This document shows positions 31,657-42,141 of a DNA stretch of 64,000 bases, in pieces. The stretch is from Candidatus Liberibacter africanus PTSAPSY. GTDB taxonomy: Bacteria; Pseudomonadota; Alphaproteobacteria; Rhizobiales; Rhizobiaceae. The stretch is taken from the NCBI RefSeq assembly GCF_001021085.1, contig NZ_CP004021.1:53501-117500 (forward strand), read 5' to 3'. The translations under genes and the position numbers were made by a program. Below the pieces are notes generated by a model. That model was not told the DNA's origin. It searched no databases and was given only the letters and a program-made list of their open reading frames with translations. Each line of letters begins with the position of its first letter. Position 1 is the first letter of the stretch.

Positions 31657-32251
31657 GCCATTTTGGATTTTTCAAACAGTAAGCAATTGCCGAATTTGTA
31701 TTCTCTTCTAAAAAAGGACCATCCATAGGCTGTAAAGAAAATCTTTCGAACTCAAATCCTATATAATTTTCCGGCAAAGAATCTACCTGAGGAAATACTA
31801 ATTTCAATTCTTGACCCTTTTTAATTTTTAAATCACAACCCGCTTTAGGGCTCACACAGATCCAATCAATCCCTTGAGGAGGTTCAATCGTTCCGTTGGT
31901 CTCAACAGCAATCTCAAAATTACGCTTATTTAACGCCTGAATCAGGGGTACATCTACTTGCAACAAGGGCTCACCACCTGTCAATACACAGTAACGTTCT
32001 TGGTTATCTCCCACAATCCACTGTTCTGCAATCAAATCAGCCAATTGTTCAACACCATAACGACCACCTTTAGTGCCGTCCATTCCAACAAAATCAGTAT
32101 CACAAAAACGACATTTTGCAGACGAGCGATCTTTCTCTCTTCCTGACCATAAATTACAACCAGAAAAGCGACAAAAAACAGCAACACGTCCTGCATGTGC
32201 TCCTTCACCCTGAAGAGTAAGGAAAATTTCTTTAATAGAGTATAATTTCAT
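31616..32251 (-). CDS. queE: 7-carboxy-7-deazaguanine synthase
   Basis: A radical SAM enzyme of queuosine synthesis that contracts carboxy-tetrahydropterin to CDG. The 211-residue product has the unusual cluster motif CX14CX2C (C-NLW...K-C-RF-C), as in the proteobacterial long form. The block LTGGEPLLQ and the C-terminal VSIQTHKFMGIR are also present. queC, queD and queF are not in the window. Confidence 0.94.
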   Translation of the reverse strand: MKLYSIKEIFLTLQGEGAHAGRVAVFCRFSGCNLWSGREKDRSSAKCRFCDTDFVGMDGTKGGRYGVEQLADLIAEQWIVGDNQERYCVLTGGEPLLQVDVPLIQALNKRNFEIAVETNGTIEPPQGIDWICVSPKAGCDLKIKKGQELKLVFPQVDSLPENYIGFEFERFSLQPMDGPFLEENTNSAIAYCLKNPKWRVSIQTHKFMGIR

Positions 32252-32421
32252 CGCTCCACATTATATAGCCAAATATGTGTCAAAATCAATATTATTAAAC
32301 GTGCTCTATAATACTAAAAACCACCATTATACTATGTTTTTTGTGATTTTTAATACAGAAAAATGAGATAAGTAATCATATTTATTCTATTCAAAACACA
32401 TTGAAGCGGAGCGATGACCAG

Positions 32422-32448
32422 AATAAGTGCAAAGCCATCACACTTATT
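32422..32448 (-). terminator. Hairpin downstream of ubiA
   Basis: Perfect 8-bp arms AATAAGTG (32422-32429) and CACTTATT (32441-32448) with an 11-base loop, ~40 bp past the ubiA stop codon on the minus strand. The rest of the ~235-bp gap to queE has no gene that I can identify. Confidence 0.4.
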
Positions 32449-32488
32449 AGTTTCATAACCAGGAACAACTACTGTTGCAATGATCCTC

Positions 32489-33415
32489 CTACAATTGATC
32501 CAGAAACAAAGAGATCATTAAACAAACAAAAATAAAAATTCCTACATAATCAGCATGCTTAAAAAACATATCACACTGTCTAGGACAAGAAAAGTCTAAG
32601 GTAATAATCCGCTTAATAGTAAGTAATAATGCGATAAATAAACCAATCCAAGCAACGAAATTCACTTGCACGAGATAAAAAGCAACCGCAAAACAAAGAA
32701 TAAATATTCCATATAAAACAAAAAGCCATATTTTAGTTTGATCGGCAAATAACCTTGCTGTAGAATTTATGCCTATCTTCTCATCATATTTCTTGTCTTG
32801 ATGCGCATAAACAGTATCAAAATAAACAACCCAAAAAATAGTTGCTATAAAAAGCCAAAAAGCCGGCCATGAAAGACTTGCATGTAAAGCACCCCATCCA
32901 AACAAAACCCCTCCTGCAAAACCAATTCCTAACACCACCTGTGGACAAGGAATAAAACGCTTAGAAAAAGGATATAACAAAGAAATAGGTAATATCATAC
33001 ATCCCATAAAAATGGTAAAACAATTGAATTGAATAAGTAATAAAAAAGAAATTAAAAGCTGTAAAATTCCAAAAACATATGCCTGAAAACGGCTACATTG
33101 TCCTGAAGGCAAAGGTCTCGTCCGCGTCCGCGCAACATGCGCATCAATATCATGATCAACGAGATCGTTCCATGTACATGCAGCACCACGGAAAATAATA
33201 GCTCCGACAATATAGATAAATAAATACCAAAAAATTTCTTTCCAAGACAATATTCCCGCTCTCATTAAAGGATAAGAAGCAAGTGCCGTAGACCACAAAA
33301 CAGGCAAAATAACTAAATGCCATCCTGTTGGGAAATGCCACCGTGCTAAATGTACATAAGGAGCAATTGCCGAACTCATGGCATAATTACGAAAAGATTT
33401 AAAGGATTTAAACAT
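32489..33415 (-). CDS. ubiA: 4-hydroxybenzoate polyprenyltransferase
   Basis: Membrane enzyme of ubiquinone synthesis that prenylates 4-hydroxybenzoate. The 308-residue product has the first Asp-rich motif NDLVDHDIDAHVARTRTRPL, the second motif around DTVYAHQDKKYD, and seven to nine hydrophobic helices. The N-terminus has a KSFKSF repeat. Its 5' end and promoter region have been duplicated upstream. Confidence 0.95.
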   Translation of the reverse strand: MFKSFKSFRNYAMSSAIAPYVHLARWHFPTGWHLVILPVLWSTALASYPLMRAGILSWKEIFWYLFIYIVGAIIFRGAACTWNDLVDHDIDAHVARTRTRPLPSGQCSRFQAYVFGILQLLISFLLLIQFNCFTIFMGCMILPISLLYPFSKRFIPCPQVVLGIGFAGGVLFGWGALHASLSWPAFWLFIATIFWVVYFDTVYAHQDKKYDEKIGINSTARLFADQTKIWLFVLYGIFILCFAVAFYLVQVNFVAWIGLFIALLLTIKRIITLDFSCPRQCDMFFKHADYVGIFIFVCLMISLFLDQL

Positions 33416-34013
33416 GGTAATACATCCTCTTTAATATTCACTTTTAGCCTGTACAAAATAGACAACACCTACTCTGTCACGAGATAAAAAACATCATAAA
33501 TCAACTAATTACACCTTATAAGAAAAATCAGTTTTACGGTAGTAAAATATTAATAATATCTTAACATAATAGGATTTTGTTATTATACTATTTAGTATAT
33601 AGTTTACATGATCGTTGAGAGATCAAGACAATATTCCCGCTCTCATTAAAGGATAAAAAGCAAGTGCCGTAAACCACAAAACAGGCAAAATAACTAAATG
33701 CCATCCTGTTGGGAAATGCCACCGTGCTAAATGTACATAAGGAGCAATTGCCGAACTCATGGCATAATTACGAAAAGATTTAAAGGATTTAAAGGATTTA
33801 AACATGGTAATACATCCTCTTTAATATTCACTTTTAGCCTATACAAAATAGACAACACCTACTCTGTCACGAGATAAAAAACATCATAAATCAACCAATT
33901 ACACCTTATAAGAAAAATCAGTTTTACGGTAGTAAAATATTAATAATATCTTAACATAATAGGATTTTGTTATTATACTATCATAGTATATAGTTTACAT
34001 GATCGTTCGAGAA
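33243..34013. repeat. Tandem duplication of the ubiA 5' end and promoter, unit about 381 bp
   Basis: Copy 1 (33243-33623) is the first ~58 ubiA codons plus its upstream region. Copy 2 (33624-34013) repeats it with a few substitutions and an additional 9-bp unit (KSF three times instead of twice). The second copy would encode a ~60-residue truncated peptide on the minus strand (33805-33623), probably meaningless. The purD leader starts right after copy 2, so ubiA-purD spacing was enlarged. Confidence 0.9.
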
Positions 34014-34045
34014 ATCATGAATCGTGTTTATAAAAGGATCTAGAA

Positions 34046-35296
34046 TTGAAAGTCCTATTAATTGGTTCTGGCGGGAGAGAACATGCACTTGCATGGAAAA
34101 TATCTCAGTCATCTTTATTATCAGAATTATGGTCTATCCCAGGAAATCCAGGCATTGCGCAACATGCACAATGTGTTACCATTGATATACAAGATCATTC
34201 TGCAATAGTTTGTTTTTGCCAGGAAAAAAAAATTGATCTTGTAGTTGTCGGACCAGAGTTACCATTAGTAAATGGCATATGTGATACATTAAATGCCGCT
34301 GGTTTTAAAGTCTTTGGGCCTTCTCAAAAAGCATCACAACTTGAGTCTTCTAAATATTTTACCAAGAAATTCTGCACAAAATATAGCATTCCTACTGCTG
34401 CATACCATCATTTTTCTGATCCAATCATAGCAAAACAATATATACAAAAACAAAGCATGCCTATTGTTGTTAAAGCCGATGGACTCTGTGCTGGAAAAGG
34501 AGTAACCATCGCAACAACAATAGATGAGGCTATTACAGCCGTTGACCAATGCTTTCAAAAAAGAAATTCAACTGTAGTCATTGAAGAATATCTTGATGGT
34601 TTTGAAGTGAGTTTCTTTGCTATCTGTGATGGGAAAACCGCCATTCCTTTTACAACAGCAAGAGATCATAAACGCATCTATGATGGCGATATTGGCCCTA
34701 ATACCGGTGGAATGGGAGCATGCTCTCCAGCGTTAGGAATATCTAACGAAATTTATTGTACTATCATACAAAACATCATCCAACCAACAATCGAAGGTAT
34801 GCAAAAAGAAGGAACTCCTTTTCAAGGCGTTTTATTCGCAGGGATGATGATCACTAAAAAAGGACCCTACTTAATTGAGTATAATGTGCGTTTTGGTGAT
34901 CCCGAATGTCAAGCAATGATGATGCGCTTGAAAAGCGACATCTTAGAAATTTTTAATGCTTGTATCCATGGAAATTTGCACAATACCCACATAGATTGGA
35001 AAACAGAATATGCACTTACAGTCGTTGTTGCAACGAAGGGTTATCCTGAAAGTTTTCCTAAAGATACCATCATTCGAAAAATACCTCAAAATACAGAAAA
35101 CACACAATTATTCCATGCATGTACAGCAATAAAAGATAATTGCCTCATAGCTAATGGCGGCAGAGTCTTAGGACCTACCGCACTAGGAAAAACAATACCC
35201 GAAGCTCGAGAACGAGCCTATAATATGTTAGACGATATTGACTGGGAACATAGTTTCTGGCGTAAAGATATAGGTTTACAAAAAAAAGAAACGTGA
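34046..35296 (+). CDS. purD: Phosphoribosylamine-glycine ligase
   Basis: It joins glycine to phosphoribosylamine in purine synthesis. The 416-residue ATP-grasp protein starts MKVLLIGSGGREHALAWK, with a TTG start codon behind AAAAGGA. The core includes VVKADGLCAGKGV, DHKRIYDGDIGPNTGGMGA and YNVRFGDPECQ. Length is slightly short of ~425, but all motifs are present. It is divergent from ubiA. Confidence 0.95.
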   Translation: MKVLLIGSGGREHALAWKISQSSLLSELWSIPGNPGIAQHAQCVTIDIQDHSAIVCFCQEKKIDLVVVGPELPLVNGICDTLNAAGFKVFGPSQKASQLESSKYFTKKFCTKYSIPTAAYHHFSDPIIAKQYIQKQSMPIVVKADGLCAGKGVTIATTIDEAITAVDQCFQKRNSTVVIEEYLDGFEVSFFAICDGKTAIPFTTARDHKRIYDGDIGPNTGGMGACSPALGISNEIYCTIIQNIIQPTIEGMQKEGTPFQGVLFAGMMITKKGPYLIEYNVRFGDPECQAMMMRLKSDILEIFNACIHGNLHNTHIDWKTEYALTVVVATKGYPESFPKDTIIRKIPQNTENTQLFHACTAIKDNCLIANGGRVLGPTALGKTIPEARERAYNMLDDIDWEHSFWRKDIGLQKKET

Positions 35297-35309
35297 AAAT
35301 TACAAGTAA

Positions 35310-35516
35310 TCACTGATCTTTATTATTTCCCCCATAAAAAAAACGCCCAATAAATCCTCTCATGTTGAACATGAAATAACTAAAACGGTTGATGCAATAA
35401 TCTATTGCTTTACCTATTACACGAAAATATCCTAAAAAACGAGACAACATCATGAAATCGCTTGAATGCCCTAAAAAAAACCCAATGATTCTCATCGCCA
35501 CTGCCCAAATACACAT
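35310..35516 (-). CDS. Small hypothetical protein convergent with purD
   Basis: A 68-residue, Phe- and Arg-rich peptide (MCIWAVAMRIIGFFLGHSSD start) with a plausible ribosome site AAGGAT upstream of the ATG. It sits 13 bp from the end of purD. It may be membrane-associated. No family recognised. Confidence 0.35.
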   Translation of the reverse strand: MCIWAVAMRIIGFFLGHSSDFMMLSRFLGYFRVIGKAIDYCINRFSYFMFNMRGFIGRFFYGGNNKDQ

Positions 35517-36072
35517 CTGATTGATATCCTTATATAATAAAAGTTCTATTCTTTTCTCTCACTATAATCTTTTATTTTTAATAGAATTCATCACATTACT
35601 TTTCACTATACTTTCTTATTTTCTCTTTAAACAACCATTAACAGAACTCATCATTTTCTCAAAGGTACATCCACTAAGATCTTTTGAAACACGAGAAGTG
35701 AAAAATACTCTTTTTGCTATTTTTGTTGATTTTTTTATATGACCTTATTATACAATTCTCTCACCCTATCCACTAACAATTAATAAAATCAATTTTTTAC
35801 TTAAAAATCTTTTCCCTCTCATCAAAATATTTTCACCCATCTCGTTGGTGAATAATATAATTTATTAATGAATAGAAAAAATACACAAATACTTTTTTCT
35901 TGTATAAATCCGCTAAATGTAGAAAAGTTTTTTTGACTTTTTTAGCAAAACAGATGATTATTTTACCAAGCGCAGGACTACACAAGATAACTTATAATAT
36001 ATCAACAAAGGTTCTCTTATAACAAACACCTTTTTTGGAATATATTCATATTGAATCTGAGAAGGAAATAAA
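35517..36072. other. AT-rich intergenic region before bcp
   Basis: About 555 bp. A plus-strand frame of 73 codons (35521-35742) has one hydrophobic stretch but no ribosome site and looks spurious. No RNA gene or repeat was seen; the bcp promoter is presumably within the last 100 bp. Confidence 0.4.
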
Positions 36073-36549
36073 ATGACGTTTCTATCTTTAGGAGATAAAG
36101 CTCCTCAATTCACATTACGTAGCAATGATGAAAAAGAAATCAACCTTCTGGAACTCAAAGGTTCAAAGGTCGTTCTTTATTTCTATCCAAAAGATAATAC
36201 CAGCGGGTGCACGGCTGAAGCTTTAGATTTTAGTAAATGGAAATCTGAATTCGATAAAGAATCAACTATCGTTATTGGTATCTCCCCAGATTCTATCGAA
36301 AGTCACAAAAAATTTCATCAAAAAAATAATCTCTCTATTATTCTTTTGTCTGATGAATCGAAAGAAACGCTACAAGCGTACGATGTTTGGAAAGAAAAAA
36401 GTATGTTTGGCAAAAAATATATGGGAGTAGTAAGGACAACTTTTCTCATCAATGAAAAAGGAATAATTGTCAAAATATGGAATCCCGTAAAACTTAAAAA
36501 TCATGCGCAAAGTGTTTTAAAAATGGTAGAATCCTTAAAACAGAAATAA
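36073..36549 (+). CDS. bcp: Thiol peroxidase of the Bcp/PrxQ family
   Basis: It reduces peroxides through a peroxidatic cysteine. The 158-residue thioredoxin-fold protein has the active-site block PKDNTSGCTAEALDF. In many Bcp proteins a second, resolving cysteine follows five residues later (CTTEACDF); here that position is Leu, suggesting a one-Cys mechanism. An AGAAGGA ribosome site precedes the ATG. Single gene, no operon. Confidence 0.9.
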   Translation: MTFLSLGDKAPQFTLRSNDEKEINLLELKGSKVVLYFYPKDNTSGCTAEALDFSKWKSEFDKESTIVIGISPDSIESHKKFHQKNNLSIILLSDESKETLQAYDVWKEKSMFGKKYMGVVRTTFLINEKGIIVKIWNPVKLKNHAQSVLKMVESLKQK

Positions 36550-37527
36550 AAAAATAATAAGCATTCCATCAATGAGGAATAGTTTTATGAAAAAAATTAT
36601 TCCTCTAACAGGAACAAATATTCTCTATTTTTCCTATACTTTATTTAAGCAAAATCGTCCTCTTAAAATATACATCATATACTTATTAATATTATAGTAA
36701 CTTTTATTTAATACCCTATTACTGTGTGTGTTCATAACTACCTAATTGCACTGTCTTCTATTATTATCAAAAGATTGCGAAATTAATTCAATTATATAAA
36801 AACAGTAAATGATCAATCATGTAGGAATGGTCGTGAATGCATCGTTGTATTTAAGATTAATCTAAAGCAATGATTCTACAAGAAGTTATTTTAAAAATGC
36901 AATATATCAATATATTTCTCTGTGAAAAATGAATTTTGTTACAAGTTTGCCTAGGTGGACAGAAAAAAATGAATAGCATATTAAAAAAAGATTTTGATGA
37001 CATCTCTGTCATATCTTTACCGTTTTCAGATGATAACATAACAGTTGACGAAGAGTATCTAGAAAAGTTAGTAGTCGAATCTTTAGATCGTAGTTTAAGA
37101 TGTAACTATAAAAGTAAGTAGAAACACCAAATTTATAACCTATAAGTTATTCACATATTAACAAAAAAAGTTATATAATTTATGTACTAGATAGCAATTG
37201 TATCTCAATGCTATTATTTTCTCTTTGCCTCAAAAGAGAGAGATATAATGCAAAATAAATGATTAAAGTCACTATAACCCTTAATAAATACGGTGTTGCA
37301 CTGTTTTTTTCTTCACAGTAATCACAGATTTTTAAGGGAACATATTTCCGAATAATAAAATATTTAATTTGTTTACCTATACCCTTCCAATTCATTTTGA
37401 TATTTTTCTGTATTTCTTTCTGCGAGTATCCTCATATTAACTGATGAGATTAAATAAAAATGACAATACTCTCTCGGGAGATAGTGACTCCAATATGTTT
37501 TGAATACGACAAATAATCTCACCGCTA
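36550..37527. other. Gene-poor region after bcp
   Basis: A GAGGAATA/TATTCCTC inverted repeat (about 36574-36605) may terminate bcp. A possible 50-residue acidic ORF at 36969-37121 has a weak ribosome site. On the minus strand 37395-37180 and 37636-37373 are two overlapping frames; the first has one hydrophobic helix. They could be two pieces of one broken membrane-protein gene. None is recognised. Confidence 0.3.
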
Positions 37528-38100
37528 TTGAACCGTAGAAATTGTTTATCTCCTGATTATTTTCTTCACAAGAGTGATTTAACGGATAATTAGAAAGAAT
37601 ATATATATGGAAAATACAACATACGAAAAAAGACAATATAATTTTTTCTGAATTGTATGCGCTAACAATGGATCAACGATTGAGAAAAAACACGAATTCA
37701 CATTTATATCAATAAGTTAACTGTCCAATATTGAACAAAATACGTGCAATTACAGTGGATTTGACAGCCTTTTATTGAACCGTAGAAATTGTTTATCTCC
37801 TGATTATTTTCTTTACAAAATTGATTTAACGGATAATTAGAAAGAATATATATATGGAAAATACAACATACGAAAAAAGACAATATAATTTTTTCTGAAT
37901 TGTATGCGCTAACAATGGATCACGATTCGAGAAAAAACACGAATTCACATTTATATTCAATAAGTTAACTGTCCAATATTGAACAAAATACGTGCAATTA
38001 CAGTGGATTTGACAGCCTTTTATTGAACCGTAGAAATTGTTTATCTCCTGATTATTTTCTTTACAAAATTGATTTAACGGATAATTAGAAAGAATATATG
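37528..38100. repeat. Tandem repeats, unit about 248 bp, ahead of integrase remnant 2
   Basis: Two full units (about 37528-37775 and 37776-38023) and a third partial copy (38024-38100) that runs directly into the integrase fragment. Minus-strand codons in the shared part read LSNYPLNQFCKENNQEINN, possibly the start of an unknown gene. The first copy differs by several substitutions. Confidence 0.85.
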
Positions 38101-38764
38101 TATGGTTTAGCAATACAATTTTTGACTGCAATGCGGTATTTATTTAGATGGGCACATCAGAATGGGTACATATCAACCAACCCTTGTATTGGCATTGAAA
38201 AACCTCGTTATAAAACTGATGGCTTTAAACCGTGGACAATAGAAGACATGCAAAAGTTCAAACTTTACTGGGAAGAAGGGACACTTCCACATCTTGCTTT
38301 TGATTTTCTATTATACACGGGATTATAAGTGTCCGACGCTTGTCTAGCAGGATATCAGCATTTAAAAGGTGATATCTTTTCTATCCAAACCCAGAAAGTA
38401 GGAACAATTGTAAGCATTGAACTTCCTAAAAGTTTGATGAGACTTCTTGAGATTACTCCAACTGGCAAAGATACGTTTTTTATTAATGAAGAAAAAGAGA
38501 AAATGGACGCTCAACAATTTAGTCGTTGGTTTATCGGGAGAGCTAAAAAGCAGGAATTGAGAAATCTGCTCATAGGGTTCGTAAGCTTTCTGCCACTATC
38601 TCGGCAGAAGCTGGAGCGACAGAGCATGAGTTAATGGCCACATACGGTTGGAAATCAATGTCACAAGCAGAAACGTATACGAGAGGTCAGATAGAGCACT
38701 TTTAGGTATTAAAAATTCTCGGTTAATATCTTCAGTTATAAGATCTAATGGAGCCGAATCTTAA
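38101..38764 (+). pseudogene. Tyrosine integrase remnant 2
   Basis: Codons from about 38101 match the core and catalytic domains of a tyrosine recombinase, without the N-terminal arm. A TAA replaces the codon after LLYTGL, where the first catalytic Arg (TGLR) should be. Two later single-base shifts follow. The catalytic segment is nearly identical to that at 54.9-55.3 kb. A 40-bp sequence at 38788-38827 is identical to 55306-55345, downstream of the other remnant. Confidence 0.85.
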
Positions 38765-38787
38765 AAATGATAGTTAGGGAAAGAAAA

Positions 38788-38827
38788 ATATTGTTATATC
38801 ATATGCTTAATATATATTATATGCCAA
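38788..38827. repeat. 40-bp direct repeat shared with 55306-55345
   Basis: Identical 40-bp AT-rich sequence found ~25 bp after integrase remnant 2 and ~40 bp after remnant 3. It may be part of a duplicated element end or an attachment site. Confidence 0.75.
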
Positions 38828-38929
38828 GTGAGAATTTTATTTTAAAATATAATAATTGCCACAGATGTATTCTGATGCTTGTAAAAGGAAAACGCCTAAA
38901 AAATAAAAATCACAATACTGCAAAAATAA

Positions 38930-39745
38930 TCATGCAATAGGAGAACTAAACTTCATCCCATCATAAGCTGGAACAACACACGCAGGCGTACTTTTTAGAA
39001 CCATATCATAATCTAAATCAACATGCATATGCGTCAATATAGCATTTTTAGGATTGATAAGACTAATCTTTTTCAAAGATTCTGACAAAGAAAAGTGACT
39101 ACTATGCAAACCATTTTTCAGAGCATCAATGATCAAAAAATCTAAATTCTGCAATTTTTCCAAACTATCTTCTGGAAATGAACTGACATCAGTACAGTAC
39201 GCAACATTTCCAAAACGAAAACCTAGAGAAGAAATTCTCCCATGCTGTTGCAATAGAGGAATAGCCTCAATAGTCCCTCCCTCACCCTTTACACATATAG
39301 GAGGAAGAGTATCCTCTATAATTATAGGATTGGTAATAGGTGGATAATCACTATTATCAAGAGACTGAAAACAATATTTAAAAGATTCAAAAAGACGATC
39401 CATACAATCCACAGAAGCATAGACATCAATCGGGCGTTTTTGCTTAAGAAAATATCCCCTAAGCCCATCTATTCCATGGATATGATCTGCATGTGCATGT
39501 GTATATAACACAGCATCAATAGATAAAACATTTTCTCGCAACATCTGCGTGTAAAAATCAGGACCAGTATCAACGATAACGGTTGTACTCTCTCCTCGTT
39601 CTGATACTCTAGATACTTTCAACGACGAACGAGTACGGCGATTTTTTGGATTGTTAGGATCACAAGATCCCCAATCACCTGTAATACGAGGCACACCTGG
39701 AGAAGCAGAACATCCAAGAATGGTAAAATTATAACAATCACTCAT
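38930..39745 (-). CDS. MBL-fold metallohydrolase (PhnP-like)
   Basis: A metallo-beta-lactamase-fold hydrolase with metal motif YTHAHADHIHG, downstream His residues in TDVSSF and LTHMHVD, and an N-terminal GCSASPGVPR typical of the phosphoribosyl cyclic phosphodiesterase-like group. I chose the start at 39745 (MSDCYNF), which overlaps the tatD stop in an ATGA junction; an ATG four codons upstream is possible. Last gene of the tmk-holB-metG-tatD operon, as in other alphaproteobacteria. Substrate unknown. Confidence 0.88.
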   Translation of the reverse strand: MSDCYNFTILGCSASPGVPRITGDWGSCDPNNPKNRRTRSSLKVSRVSERGESTTVIVDTGPDFYTQMLRENVLSIDAVLYTHAHADHIHGIDGLRGYFLKQKRPIDVYASVDCMDRLFESFKYCFQSLDNSDYPPITNPIIIEDTLPPICVKGEGGTIEAIPLLQQHGRISSLGFRFGNVAYCTDVSSFPEDSLEKLQNLDFLIIDALKNGLHSSHFSLSESLKKISLINPKNAILTHMHVDLDYDMVLKSTPACVVPAYDGMKFSSPIA

Positions 39746-40533
39746 GAACAAGTACACCCAGAAATTTTTGAAAATAACCTCAAGGCATTTTCAGTTGTTT
39801 TTTCCATTAAATATTCGTAAGACACACCCTTTTCCTTCGCAAGGACTTTTGCTGTATTCACAACATAAGAAGGTTCACAACGTTTCCCTCGACACGGAAC
39901 AGGAACAATATAAGGAGAATCCGTTTCAACAAGAACTCGATCCATCGGAATACCTTTCGCGATGGATCTCAAAGAATCGTATTTATGAAAAGTAATCATA
40001 CCCGTAAAAGATATATATCCTCCTAATTCCAAGCAAATATCCGCTAATTTCTGACCTGAAGAAAAACAATGTATCACAAAAGGGAAAGACCCTTTCTTCA
40101 TTTCTTCCTGCAAGATAGCAGCCATATCTTCATCTGCAAGACGACTATGTATTACCAAAGGTATACCAGTAATACGAGCGGCTTCTATATGACGTAAAAA
40201 AACGATCTTTTGCTCTTCTATCGTATGAGCATTATGATAACGATCTAAACCCGTTTCACCAATAGCAACAACTTTGGGATGCGAAGCGAGACACACCAAT
40301 TCATCCACTAGGACTTCATTCTCCTCATGAGCATGACAAGGATGCGTTCCAATAGAACAAAAAATTGATTCAGGATAATCCTCACATAGCTTAATTAAAG
40401 TCACAAAATCCTTTACTTTAATTGCAATAGCAATCATCTTTAAAACATTAGCTTGATGGGCTCGCATAATAACATCATGACGATCTTCATCAAAATCAGA
40501 TAAAAGCAAATGACAGTGTGTATCAATCAGCAT
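39742..40533 (-). CDS. TatD-family metal-dependent hydrolase
   Basis: A TIM-barrel deoxyribonuclease-like hydrolase. The 263-residue product has metal-binding DTHCH, the GETGLDRYH block, IHSR, HCFSSG and ETDSPY motifs. It lies 9 bp after metG and overlaps the MBL gene by 4 bp. TatD enzymes act on DNA ends and D-aminoacyl products; the role here is inferred from family. Confidence 0.92.
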   Translation of the reverse strand: MLIDTHCHLLLSDFDEDRHDVIMRAHQANVLKMIAIAIKVKDFVTLIKLCEDYPESIFCSIGTHPCHAHEENEVLVDELVCLASHPKVVAIGETGLDRYHNAHTIEEQKIVFLRHIEAARITGIPLVIHSRLADEDMAAILQEEMKKGSFPFVIHCFSSGQKLADICLELGGYISFTGMITFHKYDSLRSIAKGIPMDRVLVETDSPYIVPVPCRGKRCEPSYVVNTAKVLAKEKGVSYEYLMEKTTENALRLFSKISGCTCS

Positions 40534-40542
40534 AAAAAACCA

Positions 40543-42081
40543 CTATATAAAACGAGGGAAAATAGAAGAAAATTTCTTTTCTAACATAATTCCTGATTTT
40601 AATCTATGATCTAACGACTTAAAACAACGATTTTCTTCCGCAACCAATAAAATATTGAAAATTTTGTTTGCTAAGTTAGGGATAAAAGCCTGCAATAAAA
40701 TTGCAAGTTGGCGTATAACTTCTACCGTCACATATAAAACCGTAGATGCGCGTTTAGGATCTGTTTTTCTCAAATCCCATGGTTTTTGTGCATCAAAATA
40801 TCGATCTACTTCTGAAACAAGAGAGATCACTTGTGCCAATGCCTTATGAAGCAACTGATTGTTCATATGATCACGAATTTCTGGAAGATTTTTAGAACAA
40901 ATAGATAGTATATTATTATCACATTCGGAAAAATCACCAGGAATAGGAATTTCCCCATCATAGTCTTTTAAAATCATAGAAACGGAACGACTAACGAGAT
41001 TGCCTATACCATTCGCTAGATCTGAATTCGCACGTTTCTTCACGCTTTCATTGTCATAAAAACCATCTTTTCCACAAGATATTTCTCGCACAAGGAAATA
41101 TCGCAAAGCATCAATACCAAATTCTTCTATCACTTCTATAGGATCAATAACATTACCCAATGATTTAGATATCTTAGTACCTTTATTAAGAATGAATCCA
41201 TGCGCAAAAATTTTTCTAGGCAACGGCAAATTTGCAGACAAGAGAAAACATGGCCAATAAACAGCATGAAAACGCACAATGTCCTTCCCTATAACATGCA
41301 AATCAGCAGGCCAAAATTTTGCTTTCTTTCCATCTGAATCATCTAAAAGCCCTGTTACGGTCAAGTAATTAGTCAGAGCATCAATCCAAACGTACATAAT
41401 ATACCGTGGATCATCAGGAATCTTTATTCCCCAATCAAAATTTTTACGAGAAAGAGAAAGATCTTTTAATCCTGATTTTACAAAAGAAATAACTTCGTTC
41501 CGTCTTTCTAAAGGTAAGATAAATTCTGGATGCGAATCATAATAAGCAAGAAGCCTCTCTTGATAAGCGGACAAACGGAAAAAATACCCCTCTTCCTCCG
41601 TCCACTGAACAGGATTATTATTAACATTATAATGCTGACCGTCTTCTCCTTTATAAACCTCATCTTCACTGTAATACGCTTCATCCCGCAGAGAATACCA
41701 GCCTGAATAAGATCCCTTATAAATATCACCTTGATCTAATATTTTTTTCCATAATATCTGACATGTATCATGATGACGTTTTTCTGTTGTACGAATAAAA
41801 TCATCGTATGAAATGTTCAAAACATCAGCCATATCATGGAAAATACGACTATTTTTATCAACAAAAATTTTTGTTTCTAAACCATTTTGTTGCGCCGCTT
41901 TGGCAATTTTTTGTCCATGCTCATCGGTTCCTGTCGTAAATAAAACATCTAAACCATCCAAACGATAAAAACGCGCCATGACATCTGCTATTATCATCTC
42001 ATAAGCGTGTCCAATATGTGGTTGAGCATTCGGATATGCTATAGCTGTACTGATATATAACTTTTCACGATTTTTTACCAT
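40543..42081 (-). CDS. metG: Methionyl-tRNA synthetase
   Basis: It charges tRNA-Met. The 512-residue class I synthetase has the HIGH-type motif (PNAQPHIGHAYE), the TGTDEHGQKI segment, KMSKS-type loop GTKISKSLGN, and an anticodon-binding helical domain at the C-terminus. There is no C-terminal dimerisation domain, as in other alphaproteobacteria. In the tmk-holB-metG-tatD run on the minus strand. Confidence 0.97.
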   Translation of the reverse strand: MVKNREKLYISTAIAYPNAQPHIGHAYEMIIADVMARFYRLDGLDVLFTTGTDEHGQKIAKAAQQNGLETKIFVDKNSRIFHDMADVLNISYDDFIRTTEKRHHDTCQILWKKILDQGDIYKGSYSGWYSLRDEAYYSEDEVYKGEDGQHYNVNNNPVQWTEEEGYFFRLSAYQERLLAYYDSHPEFILPLERRNEVISFVKSGLKDLSLSRKNFDWGIKIPDDPRYIMYVWIDALTNYLTVTGLLDDSDGKKAKFWPADLHVIGKDIVRFHAVYWPCFLLSANLPLPRKIFAHGFILNKGTKISKSLGNVIDPIEVIEEFGIDALRYFLVREISCGKDGFYDNESVKKRANSDLANGIGNLVSRSVSMILKDYDGEIPIPGDFSECDNNILSICSKNLPEIRDHMNNQLLHKALAQVISLVSEVDRYFDAQKPWDLRKTDPKRASTVLYVTVEVIRQLAILLQAFIPNLANKIFNILLVAEENRCFKSLDHRLKSGIMLEKKFSSIFPRFI

Positions 42082-42141
42082 TTATCATATCCCTTAAATT
42101 GGATGATCCACATCGGATTTTCATAATCCACTAAGCATAAA

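Noticed and set aside
33623..33805. 60-residue UbiA-like protein upstream of ubiA
   Set aside because: It is the duplicated 5' end of ubiA, cut at the repeat junction, not an independent gene.
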